Origin: Cliona cf. orientalis
Taxonomy: Eukaryota > Porifera > Demospongiae > Clionaida > Clionaidae
Reading direction: 5' to 3'
Assembly (NCBI GenBank): GCA_963930775.1
Contig: OZ005697.1
Location: 9,198,292-9,262,291 of the forward strand
DNA: 64,000 bases
The notes below the pieces were generated by a model, which saw only the letters and a list, made by a program, of their open reading frames with translations, was not told where the DNA came from and did not search any database. Positions 19,871 to 31,700 of this stretch are shown here, one piece after another (within the stretch, counting starts at the first letter, position 1; each line of letters begins with the position of its first letter). The position numbers and the translations under genes were made by a program.

Positions 19871-20288
19871 CTATGATACATGTAATGCACAAAATTAATC
19901 ATCATTATCATGCTAGAGTTAAATTTTTCTACAAAAATAATATTATGCAACCACATGCAACACCGAAACCCGATGCATGCCGCATAATTAGATCTTGTGG
20001 TAGAAAGTCGTTGCGATTATTACTAAACTGATTCTGTTTTGATGGATGACCTCGAACCACACGTACGACGGAAACCAATGGCATCTATTAGTAGTACCGG
20101 TAGTATAATATATATGCAGCGCATACTGTACTATTGACACACGTGTAGCCCCCAAAACGCAGGTATGTTAGCTGGAATGTTTGTGTGAGTAGTCGGGGCA
20201 GCTGCCATGCCAAGGATCCTTTTGAGGTACATCACTCAGCGCTCCAGGTACCGTAAGAGGTCGAGTACTTATAAACTGCTCCGATAAA
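19871..20288. other. Spacer between ZZZ3 and the fucosyltransferase-like gene
   Basis: These 418 bases should hold the ZZZ3 3' end and the promoter of the next gene, in the same orientation. I see no coding exon or RNA gene. Confidence 0.45.
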
Positions 20289-22028
20289 ATGCCGTCCCGA
20301 GCTCGAAACGTCACCTGCAAACTTTTCGTGATGGTGGTGGCGTGCTCCTTCGGGTACCTAGCCACGCTGCTCTACTGGGGAGTCCAGTATGAAAGTGTCA
20401 GCACCTTGGGCAGTTTGGCACAGCTACCACGAACGATTAGGGCCGCTTTGAACTCTGACGGCAAGCTAAGCGCAGAGATTTATAGGCCTGTTGTTGAGTG
20501 GAAGCTATATGGGAAGGAGTTTATGACGGACCGGGAGCTCAGGAACATTACTCAAATTCAGAGAGAAGGTGCTATGTTGGGAGGTGGCCTGCTAAGCTAT
20601 ATCATGCGCAGTCCAAAAGCAGCCGGTGGTACCGATCAGAGAACACTTCAGCAAGCCAGAGGTCGATTAAAGTCTGTTTCAGGAGAATTTCAGCATAAAT
20701 TGGAGAGCAGCTGGCCTCTGAACTGTCACCCTGGAGAGGAGGGCCTCTTCCCAGAGAAGTATGAACGTTTTGCTAGAGCTCTGGAGGACTACGCTGACTT
20801 TCATCGAAATACGAGTCCAATTTTTGCCATAAATAAGACGGATCAAACTAGAGTGTTGGTATGGCAGTGTTCTGTATTGGACTTTTGTGGGGGTCTTGCG
20901 GATAGGATGAAAGGTGTTTCGTATGCACTCTTGCTCTCCATGTTCAGTCGTCGACGGCTCATCATCAACTGGGATGACACATACCTTGAGCCAAATCTGG
21001 TTGACTGGACAGACGATATTGTGTACAGATTTTTGAAAAGTGTTGATAAATACGAGGTTGGCAACGGGACTGCAGCACAGAAATCTGTTTCCAACTCCGA
21101 TCTGCGACAGAGTGAATCGAACCTCGTCAACAAAGATGATCAAAATAGAATCGATGAGCAGAATTATATAGATGATAATCAAGCCGATTATGCAAGGGGA
21201 GAGATTTATGATAAACTAGGGAGACTATCAGAGTACCCATACCAATTTCGGATGTTCAGTATTATAGGTGGAACGGGAATCGATAATTCTGAATCGGACA
21301 TCATCTACAGCCTGAGCACAATAGGAGGGCCGAGCAAGTATGTACTCCTGAGTACCAATCTTGAACCATGCACCATCAAGGACTCATATAAGAATGGGAA
21401 TCAGGAGTGGATTAAGGACGGATTAAAGTGGGTGGGATTAGACCACCTTTCCATGACGGAGATAGACAACATTGTTGGCATGACCATGAGGTATTTGTTT
21501 AGACTAAAGGGCCGCCTATTGAAGGAGGTCGCTGCAGCTGGGCGTACTCTTGCACTCAGCAGACAGCTCTACACCTCCTTGCACATCAGAACAGGTTTTG
21601 CCGGTTCATCACGTTTGCATGAAACCATAAAACTTCCAAAATTTGTACGCAGGAAGGAGTCTTGGGAAGTCATGTTGAAGTGTGCGGTGGAGCAGGCAAA
21701 CTCCTTCCTTGGCCCAACTAGCCCAATCTTGTTGGCAACAGACTCGACAATCGTCAAACACATGGCTGTTTCGAAGTATGGTGGGAGATTTCGTACTCTT
21801 GACAACTCTCTCTTGCACGTGGACAAGATGGATAAGATTCCTCATGTTTTGGAGGGAAATGAACTAGAAGGCATTATTTTTACGTGGGTAGACATGTTCC
21901 TCTTGGCTGAATCTTTTGTTCAAGTTGGGGGGACAAGTGGGTACATCTGGGCAGCAAGTCTCTTTTGTTATTCACCAAGTGAGAGGCGGATAAATGCCGA
22001 AACGTGTGAAGCTGGCCATCTGTTTTAA
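20289..22028 (+). CDS. Type II membrane protein, fucosyltransferase-like (GT-B, O-fucosyltransferase/NodZ-like)
   Basis: A single-exon frame of 579 codons. A short basic N terminus (MPSRARNVTCK) precedes a signal anchor (LFVMVVACSFGYLATLLYWG), the layout of a Golgi or ER glycosyltransferase. Around residues 190-225 is WQCSVLDFCGGLADRMKGVS followed by YALLLSMFSRRRLIINWDD; the GG(L/F)xDRxKG motif and the hydrophobic strand after it are typical of nucleotide-sugar-binding fucosyltransferases of the NodZ/FUT8/POFUT superfamily. Further on come LYTSLHIRTGFAGSSR (the HxRxG-type motif) and VQVGGTSGYIWAASLF near the C terminus, also usual in these enzymes. The acceptor cannot be told from sequence. 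The stretch at about residues 255-310 is polar, low in hydrophobics and probably a loop. No introns. Confidence 0.68.
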   Translation: MPSRARNVTCKLFVMVVACSFGYLATLLYWGVQYESVSTLGSLAQLPRTIRAALNSDGKLSAEIYRPVVEWKLYGKEFMTDRELRNITQIQREGAMLGGGLLSYIMRSPKAAGGTDQRTLQQARGRLKSVSGEFQHKLESSWPLNCHPGEEGLFPEKYERFARALEDYADFHRNTSPIFAINKTDQTRVLVWQCSVLDFCGGLADRMKGVSYALLLSMFSRRRLIINWDDTYLEPNLVDWTDDIVYRFLKSVDKYEVGNGTAAQKSVSNSDLRQSESNLVNKDDQNRIDEQNYIDDNQADYARGEIYDKLGRLSEYPYQFRMFSIIGGTGIDNSESDIIYSLSTIGGPSKYVLLSTNLEPCTIKDSYKNGNQEWIKDGLKWVGLDHLSMTEIDNIVGMTMRYLFRLKGRLLKEVAAAGRTLALSRQLYTSLHIRTGFAGSSRLHETIKLPKFVRRKESWEVMLKCAVEQANSFLGPTSPILLATDSTIVKHMAVSKYGGRFRTLDNSLLHVDKMDKIPHVLEGNELEGIIFTWVDMFLLAESFVQVGGTSGYIWAASLFCYSPSERRINAETCEAGHLF

Positions 22029-25000
22029 ATTGCTGCGTACCTCTTTCAATGTCTAGTTTTTTTCTCAGTGGTTGGCTAAAATGTGTACACAGAATCAGCT
22101 CTTATCATGAATCATTTATTTTGAGTGTATAGCTAGGTGCTATGCCATTTTTATTATGTTTTGTACTTGCGACACTTCAATAGTTTATTCAGTTGTCACT
22201 TGTGCTGGTTTGGGGTTTGTACTATTCACACTTGCATGGCCCTCTATAGTTGAGTGCCCCCAAAGGTTAATTGCTAACGAATTGGAATCCGTGACAAGTT
22301 GGTACAATGATTACTGCTGTGATAGTGGGATCGGTGTTGCAGATCAGTAGGTCCTACATGCATGCGTGCATGGGGCCAGAGCTAATGCATGTCATGAGCA
22401 TGCCATGCATGGCCATAATAATGGCTACTGTAAAAAATTTCATTGTGCCTAGCTGCATAGTGTTGTTGAGTGCATAATTATTATAACATACAGCTGTTAC
22501 AGTACTGCAATGAAAGTTCACATTGATCCTCATTGTGCAGGTAGACTGCAGTACAGCTGCATGCATGCATGCATGCACGGTTGACCAAGTCATAACGTGC
22601 ATGTTGATCCATAACAGTCCAGCTCATGTCGTTGCCCCATAAGATTAATGATTATGCACTGCATGCCATGGTGTTATATTATCCCTTTAATAATACCATT
22701 GCACTGCTGGGATCAAGCTTTAGTCTATATCATGACCACTAATCCATGATTATAAGGGCCGTGATCATGTGCATCAATATTGACTAACTGGATTCCATTG
22801 CAAGTTCTTCATTGTCGGATCCCCAGTATATGGCTTGGGCTATAATATAATAATATTATTATTAATTATGCAGTAGTACATAGAGTCAAGGGCTTATAGA
22901 CCCCCTTTGGGGTCTATAAGCCCTTGATAGAGTATGATAATCATATAATATATGGGCAAGCTTATACAAACATCTATGCAACCTTTTGTGTAGACAGAGA
23001 TTGATGACTCAACATGAAACGTATACGATGTGTTGGCCATCAAAGGATCTCATTGTTGACAACAATAATTATACTTTCATGAACTTGAACTTGATTCCCA
23101 AAGTTGGGATCCAAGGCCCATGCATGCATGGGAATTTTATTGATGCAATTATTATTGCACATACAATGTGCATGATATGATTATGTACTGTACCGTGTTC
23201 CTTCCTCTTTCCTCTGTGTGATGCACTAGCTCCATGCAGCTGTGCATTCTTTCTAGGCCTTAAGTGTTGTCCTTAGCAACAACACTGTACCTTCCCCTAT
23301 ATTCCCTAAAAACATCCTCATTATCTCAGTACAGCTTTTGCATCACTGACATTATGTGGCATGCACATGTATAGTGCAAGTGGGCTGAGTATGCATGCTA
23401 CGTATAATATATTACACTGTACATCCTGTATGTTAGATGCATTGCTATTCAGTACTGTGTTGTTGAGTTCCACATGCATGGTGTATGCGGCGTCACCATC
23501 ATGGCATGTCAACTCGAGTCATTACACATGCAAGTCACCCTTGTCACAGGAACTATCCAAAGAATGAAGTTTAAACACCACTATGTAGATACACGGATGC
23601 AGCAACAATACTAATAATCTATTTTGTAGTATATATGTAGATAGAGCTATACTGCATATTGTCAGCCAGACAATATTATAGTAGATTGCCGTATTTGAGC
23701 CCATTGTTGCATAACTGCTCAAGGGTGACAGAACCACAGCGTAATGAAATGTTTGCAATCAATACAAGGCCTGCTGCCGGTGCCATGCATTGATGAGGAA
23801 AACCGGCTTGTAGTTATTTGTAACTGTGATTGTAAACTATTCATGATTACATCATCTATAAGTTAATTACCATAGGGGCATGATGTAATACAGACGGTAC
23901 TATAATGAGGACGAGAATGTTTGGACAGATTCAGGACGTGGATTGCCATCAATCGTGGGGGTCTTAATTAAATATTATGTCAATAAACATCAATTATGTT
24001 GTAACAGTTCTGGGAGCTGGAATTGTAATTTATTTACATATAATGATTGTTACCAATACTATTCAACTCTTGTAAATATTTACTGTAATGTCAATTATTA
24101 CATCATGATAGCTACACAGGAACTTAACAGCAAGAATATAATAGATGGCCCATGGGGGAGGAAATATTGGTAAATAATTTATTATTGGGAGATTTATTAT
24201 TATGATCAAGGTTTTTGCCACATCATATGGTATGTCAGCTGAAAATCATGTCATCTATCAATAATAATGACCTCACACTCATGCCAAGGATCAGGATGAA
24301 CAGTCATGCATATTTACAATCAGATACTGTATTGTTGGATGGCGGAACAAAAGTAAAGGCACACACTGATCACCCAATGTGTGCGTTACCATGGAGGATG
24401 GTGCAATCAAGGCTGGTTACTCAGTGCTAGTATTGCATTGTAAAGGGCTAATAGTAGCCCTGTCATCCTTTGTGAAAGGCTGGACTGTGAGATACTGAAA
24501 ATAGTGTGATGGAAGACGGGTTGTACAATCCAGGAAGCCATCCAGGCCAGGGCAGCCATAATAATATTAGAATAATTCCTCATTTATAGGATGCCAATTT
24601 TTCATCCCTGGAAGCAAGATTCCATTAAAGACATCTATTGTACATACATTGCCATGGATTTTTTCCTCGTTCCTGGAAGCTACTCACTCATTAGATAGAG
24701 TGCACATAATTATAACGTATGTTCCCTTTCATAATGAGGTTTTGCTTGGGCCATGTTGAAGGACACGATGGTTAGTACGAGTATATAGATATGTGCCTTG
24801 CTTTTACATACCACAAGACAAGGGATTCCACCACTCATTTCATTGGACAAGAGAGGGGGGGAGGTGGGGAGAGAGATTGATAATTTTTTGGTTTCCTAAT
24901 TGAATTCTGTACAGAATCATACACTCAGGAAAAGTATTATATCAGTCAGTCAACCTGCCATGGGTGTTCCTACTGTTTACTTCACTATGTGCTTGCATAC

Positions 25001-25762
25001 ATGTTAATTAAGTAGACTAGCACCAGCCATCGATGGCTCTCCTTACACTGGACCTTAAAATTGATTTAGTGTCAGTCCAGCAGAGTGCCATGGAGTCAAA
25101 TAGCTGAACATAAGGTTATAAAGTTAGCGATCAATAAAAACATGCTTGCACAAGTGAATTACCATGCCATGACATGCAGGCTTCTCATCTCATTCCTCTC
25201 TTCCATATTGATGCGGGGAATGTCCATTGTCCACTATTAGGTTATTTATTCGCCAGCTCTAGTTAAGGGAAGGCCCATAGAAATGTCGTTGACCGTGTTA
25301 CATGCGTATACATTGAGCACGGCTGCATAAGTTAAAACCGCTACGTTTTAATACGTGGAGAGTCAGCTTGGTGCAATTCTTAGGAATGGTTCACACGTTT
25401 GCCAAACTTGGGTGTCCAAGAGTGGCATGGCATGCAACCAACAGAGAGATGCCATATAGGAGACATATCACAAATCAACAAATAATTGGAGCTGGTATGG
25501 GCCTACTTAAACCCCCGGCTAGCGGGCATTCCTCAGTCTGTGCTAGATGCCAGTTTCAGAACAAGCCAAGTTGGAGGACTGACTGACTACCAGAGCTGTG
25601 TGTGCATCTTCAGACGTGACTGGTTCAAGTTGTCTTTACAAAAACAGTGCACCGCATTTGTTATCATTCTACCCTATCTTCAGCTAGCTGCGCTTCGAGC
25701 TTCCTTTCCTACGAAGTTTCTGACGTCACTTTGTCTTTTGCGGTCAACAGCTGTGCAAAGCA
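22029..25762. other. Gene-poor 3.7 kb upstream of GPSM2
   Basis: AT-rich sequence with many CATGCATG, TGCATG and TAATAATATTATTA words and one perfect hairpin at 22886-22927. Short open frames occur on both strands, but none has a protein-like composition or usable splice sites that join to another. It may hold the GPSM2 promoter and 5' UTR near the right end (a GC-richer stretch at about 25680-25760). Confidence 0.5.
22886..22927. repeat. Perfect 19-bp hairpin, TCAAGGGCTTA family
   Basis: tcaagggcttatagacccc is followed by a four-base loop (cttt) and its exact reverse complement ggggtctataagcccttga. The outer 11 bases equal those of the hairpin at 8360-8410. Confidence 0.85.
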
Positions 25763-28700
25763 ATGAATAACGGTAGCGGTGTAAATAGTGTAGGCGTTGC
25801 AGCAAGCGCTGCACTAGCACTGACTACAAGTACCACCTCCAAACTCCAAAGGCGCCCCAGTTTGAAGTTTCGTATGTCATTCAGAACCAAGAAAACAAGA
25901 CAAGCAATGGTTGAGAGAACGTGCAACGAACTTGCGCTCGAGGGAGAGCGACTATGCAAAGAGGGAAGATGGTCAGAGGGAGTGGAGAGACTGGAATCGG
26001 CCGCCAGAGCTGGAACGCAAGATCTGAAGACGCTCAGCGCTCTGTACAGCCAGCTTGGCAACGCTTACTTTTACCTGGAGAACTACAGCAAGTCACTGGA
26101 GTACCACAAGCAAGATCTGACGCTTGCAAGAACGCTCAGCGACAAGCTGGGAGAGGCCAAAGCGTGTGGAAACATTGGCAGCGCTCTGAAGGCGCTCGGG
26201 CAGTTTGACGAGTCCGTGGCTTGCTGTAGGATGCAACTCGATATTGCTCGGGAGATTAGTGACAAGGTGAGTGTCATGTTGTAGTAAGCAGTGGCATACG
26301 TTTCCCATAGTGCAGTCTACACACTGTGCATGTTGTTGGCAGAGTGCGCAGGTGTACGCTGAGATAATGTCATTTGAGCGGGCTGAATCCAGGCTGGTTG
26401 CTATGGAGTATATAGAGTGGTGTGCCTTTGTGGGTTTCTTGCTGAGCGTACCAACGTAAACTCCTCAAAGCTGGATAGTGAGGGAGATACACACACTAAT
26501 GAAAGACGATCCACCAGAGTGTGGCTTGTTTATGATCGGGATGGCTGGATGCATGGAAGGTGGAGAGAGGGAGGGGAGAGGGAGAAAGCTGATCTGACTG
26601 ATCTAGCTGCTTTGCTGGCAATGTTGAACAATACGTTACTCCAATGACCGTGCACGTGGTGTGGTATGTGAGTGTGTGAATCATATTTTGCCGACGGAGC
26701 CCTGAGCAGCTAAGGGCATGTACTCGATACCTTGACATGTACTGCTCTTTGATCTTTGTTCGATTCGGTAGTCATGTGACTAAAACACATTGCGCAACAC
26801 GCATGATCATCGGTGCAGAGCAGAGGGCACCTGAATTTCCGCCTGGTGCATGCAATATCACTGTATAATACACATTACGTCGGCTCGCCTTAGTCCCTTG
26901 CAAATCATGCGCTAATGCGTGGAAGGAACATGCACTGTACGTACAGCATGTATTCATCACTAGCAACATGCTAGTTGATAGGTACACAGGTAGCTAGTCA
27001 GTGAAGAGGCTCTGTCACGTACATGCACCTGCCCATCATAATAATACTGATAATAGTGCACATTGAAAGTTTGCTGTACCGTATAACGTCAGTAGTTTTA
27101 AGTCTAAAGTACGCTTGTAGTGCGTCACTTTGTGAAACCACGCATTGGAGGATACTCTCCTGTGATCCTTGAAGTGAAGGTAGCCCTTCAGTGAGGTGCT
27201 TTCAGCACTTTGCTCCAAACTTATGCAATATCAATGTGTTTGTATACACTCGGTGACTAGTGGTTACAGTTAGGGACTGTATACATTGAGGCGTCCTCTG
27301 CTTGCGCCTCAGGATCTCATCATCTTATGACGTAATTATGATGTAATTAGTATTGTTACTGTAAATAAATAGTGCATTCAGCTATACAGCTATCCCATCC
27401 CTAGCTACTGCATACAACAGCACAGCTGCAACCACAAGCAAAGGATAAGTAATGCTAGCATGAGCATACTCTCTATACACGAGTGGGCTAGGTAGAGAGA
27501 AAAAACAACAAAGAATTTGGCCGATCAATAGGCGACGGCTACGCAGGCACAATTTATACAGTTTGCACCGCAATTGATATGGTCTGTTGTTGTCACATGC
27601 TCAGTAGTTGGCCCATGCTACTGGCCCTGTTAGTTCTAGGGAGTACCAATTAGTACTCTGTGGGTGCATACACAATGACAATTGTACCAGGCCCCAAGTA
27701 GCTGTGTAGTTGGAGAGGGAAACACAAAAACAGTGGTAGATCAACACAAGGTGATAATGTTTGTGGGGCACCACCATGTATCAGTACCCACTTACTATAC
27801 TGCATACAGTGTGCATGTCTGTGTGGATGAAGAAGGGTGGCTGGCCAGCTCAGTTGGCATTCGCAGCAGCAGCGTGAGGTTTTGTTGACTGGATTCACAA
27901 AAATGAGGAGCAGTTGTTGTTTATTTTACTACATATACATGTACATGTACTTGTAGTGTTGTGTACAAGCATGTAGGTGCCCATGTTCAAGCTATAGCGC
28001 TCTAGCGCTAGTACTCTACTGGTCTCTATGAATGTACATATTATGTACATGAGGTCTTGTAGACATGCAGCTGTGGCTTGTACTTGTATATACAGTGCTA
28101 GTGTACAGGTTGGTGCAGAATCCTTTGTACCTATACAATCGAACCAGAATCGTGCAAATGTCTGCAGCAAGCTTGGCTTGGCTAGGCTAGCTCTATGGCG
28201 CCTTGCATGGCATGGCATTCAAGCAATGTGTGCAGCTGATAAATAAGGCTAAATGCAGCGCTAGCTAGCTAGGTAGCGACACATACCCTAGTCAGAACAA
28301 TGCCCCCTCGCCAGACAAAGTTCTCTGTCTCTCTTTCTCTTTGCACCCCAGCTGCAGGGCTGGTTGACCAGCAGCTAGAGCTAGCTGGGTGCTAAATCGC
28401 ATAATTTGCACTAATCCACAGATGAACATTGAGTCGGAGATGATCTAATGGAATTAAAAGTGGCTGCATTAAGTGCTAACTGTGGAATAGAAGGGCCTTG
28501 TTCCCTTTTATCCATATCCTCTGAAGATCACCTGCAGACAGTACATTATTATCAATTGTTATAAATCATCTTCTGTCCAGCACAAACATGTGCTTTGAAT
28601 TGGCTCAGGTTTTATAATGGCAAATGCACCATGGGATACCTACAGTTTGCTCAATGGCTGTTTTCTTGCAATAGGTACTTGGTTGCTTGCTTTGCTCTCA

Positions 28701-31700
28701 TTCGATCTATAGTGTCTGGATAAACGTTTATATTTTGTGTCACGCACCGTGCAGCATTAACTGTAAATTCTACAACATTTTCAACATTCACCGGGCATGG
28801 GTTAATTCCTCTACCTTTCCCACATCAGTTATCATTGACTGTAATAATAATAATAACACTCTATCAGTGTTTGCAGCGTGTAACTATAACAGTGAAGCGG
28901 CACAGTAGTGGGATAGTCTAAATACTGAGAAATTGTAGTATGCTAACAGAAGGTCACTGACAAACAAACTCACTGTCTTCCCAAACAGATAAACAAAATG
29001 TGTTTTGCTTTCCGTGACTCAAAAGAGCTTAAACTATCAATATATAGCTTTTGCTTTCCTTCAAAAAAGTACGTGACTTCAATCTACATGAACAATAAAC
29101 GGTTGCCATGGCAGCGCTCACATGAGCAGCTAAGCACACAGAATGCACTCTTTTGTGCAATTGGGTACTTTCTCCACTAGCTTTAGCCTTTAAAGTTTGT
29201 TTTTTTTATGGAAATTTGTCTAATCAGTGTTGATGCGAGAGGCGCCTTGATAGGCCGTGACATGATCTCAAATTGCCAGCAGAGTTAGATCATGGTGGAA
29301 ATTTAATTGCAAAGCATGCAGCGATAAGCACGGTAATGTCCTTTGTGAACTTAACTGTGAGAAGTGATACTGATTGGACCGCCAGTGTTGGATGTTGTCA
29401 AGAATGCAAGCACTTGTATTACCCTAATTGGTAGATCAGGTAGACGTGCACGCGTGCAAATATTTAAATTATGGATATTCACACTCACTCACATTCTCTC
29501 ACTCTCTCTCTGTCTCTCTCTTTCTCTCTCTCCCTCTCTCTCTTAGGTGCTTGAAAGTCGAGCACTGTATAATCTTGGCAACGTCTACCACGCCAGAGGG
29601 AAGAGCACCAGCACCGTGGGACTGGCCAGCAATATCGAGCAACAAGACGCCGAGGAGAGCGTGAAGACATCTCTGATTCAGGCAGCCAGACACTACGAGT
29701 AAGTGCAAGCATATCATAAAATTTAATGAAACGTGAGTACAGAGACCGATTCAGGGCGTCTTACCACAATTAATGCATTGGTGAGGTGCTTGCTACCCAT
29801 GAAAACTCGTGTTGAAATGTAACATAATATTAATTAATATCACTCGCCACACACACTCTACATTGGAGAGCAAAGTGATATAGATACCTTTTTTGCTATT
29901 AGCTGGATCAAATAATGATATGCAATTAGGACGTCAGAGTGAACTGTGGAGTGGTTGCTGTTAATGCATATGCTGTTAGGTACCAGGCTCTCTGTCTCCT
30001 CACCAAAGTGGTAACCTTATAGCATCTGATCAAACGTGTGGTGGCAGGGAGAGAGAGAGTGAGTGAGTAAATAAATTTTTTATCGACCACACCAATATGT
30101 AGCTACATGCATGGCTCTTGTGTTTCCTTCAATCACACCTATCACCCAAAGCAGCTCGTGTCATGGAAACAAGAAAAAAATTTTTTTTCGGCAGAGCGTC
30201 TGTCTGTCCTCCACCCTTGTCTGGCTCTCTCTCTCCCTCACACACCATAGAATCGCCACTACAGCTAGCTAGCTAGCTAGCTGGTGTTACCCATATCCCC
30301 TTTAGACACCTAGTCTCTCCTGTAATAATTAGCGTGAGTACACTACCAGCAAGTGAATTGAACACTTCCTCTCCATCAGCAGACTTGTTGACCACTTAGG
30401 CCATTGTCAGTGAGGAAGCCTGGGCTGTAAAAACAACCCCCATTTTCCCAAAATTACCAGCTATATAGTTAAGTACATGTGTGTAGAGGGAGATGTAGAC
30501 CAGCTGGACTCCAAAAGGAGGAAATATTAGTGGCTGGCAAAGTACACTGTTACAGTGCAGCTACCCTAGTCTACTAGGTTCTGGTTCAGCTGCTTGTCAA
30601 AGGAGAAACAAAGCCATGGCAGGAAGAGGGTCAGGGTCTTGGGGCTCTACTGGTAGGAAGAGGGTTCAAACCCTTCCCTCTCCCAGTCTTTATCTTCAGG
30701 CAGAATGATAGCTACAAAGCAGCTGGGCTATTAATGGGGAATTCAGTACCTACCTGGGGTTTAGGCAGTTTGAGGGAGAGAAACAATAAAATAGCAGGAA
30801 GAGGGTCATCTACATGATGTTCTAGCCTGCAAGTCCGACTGGGAGGAAGGGGGCTGCCATTAATTGAATATTACTTGGAAAAGCAGCACTATAGCCAGCT
30901 AGACTGGAAGTCTATAATGTACCTTATTATACAATGTTTTAATAAGGTGGCATTAAATCGATAGAGTTGCAGGTGGGGGTGGGGGGGAGTAGCTTATACG
31001 CAGGGTAGAGGGGGTGAAATCACGTTTAGATGAAGACTATAAAGAGAAAATAGTAGTGATGTTAGCTAAATCATAGAGCTTCTGATGCAGCACAGATGTG
31101 CCGGCTTGATCCAGCTAGCTAGCTAGGCAGGTATGACATTGTATACCCTATAACATTCCTATAATAATTACGTAGCCTTGCAGCCTGCAGGTGTGCTCAC
31201 TTTGCTGAAATTTGATTACATAGATCAGCAGTATAATTGTGCTGTGTTGTTATGTACTTACATAAGCCACCCATACATGTGCCTGTGTGAGGTGATGGTC
31301 TCTGCTCTGCATTAGCTGTTCATGATGCAGAGGTTTTGAGGTAGCATTCTTGATCAGTCAAGGAGCAAGGGTGTGGGATTAGGTACAGGCTCTAATTAAC
31401 CACTGAAAATTCAATATTGCACACCCAAAAATGCATTAACAAATTTCCAGCTCACACATAATTTTTAGTCTTAAATTCCATACCTGAGATGGTAATTTTG
31501 AAGATTGTGAAAGATAAGCCTCCACATTTCCTGTATTTGCAAACAATTAGGATATACAATTGTACACATTTTTAAATGTGGTCGTAGGATGATTAACTAA
31601 AGCTATTAATTTTATGATACTGTTGTGTGGATACTTGTAGATTAGCATCATGCAGAGTATCATATACTCTCATACCATGTCTCACTCCACTCCACCCCCA

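Noticed and set aside
23900-25760. Short frames upstream of GPSM2
   Set aside because: No splice sites that join them, low-complexity composition, and no resemblance to the N terminus of LGN, whose own start at 25763 is convincing.
29364-29712. Leu/Ser- and Arg/Glu-repeat frames on both strands around GPSM2 exon 2
   Set aside because: Translations of the CT-rich polypyrimidine tract, not proteins.
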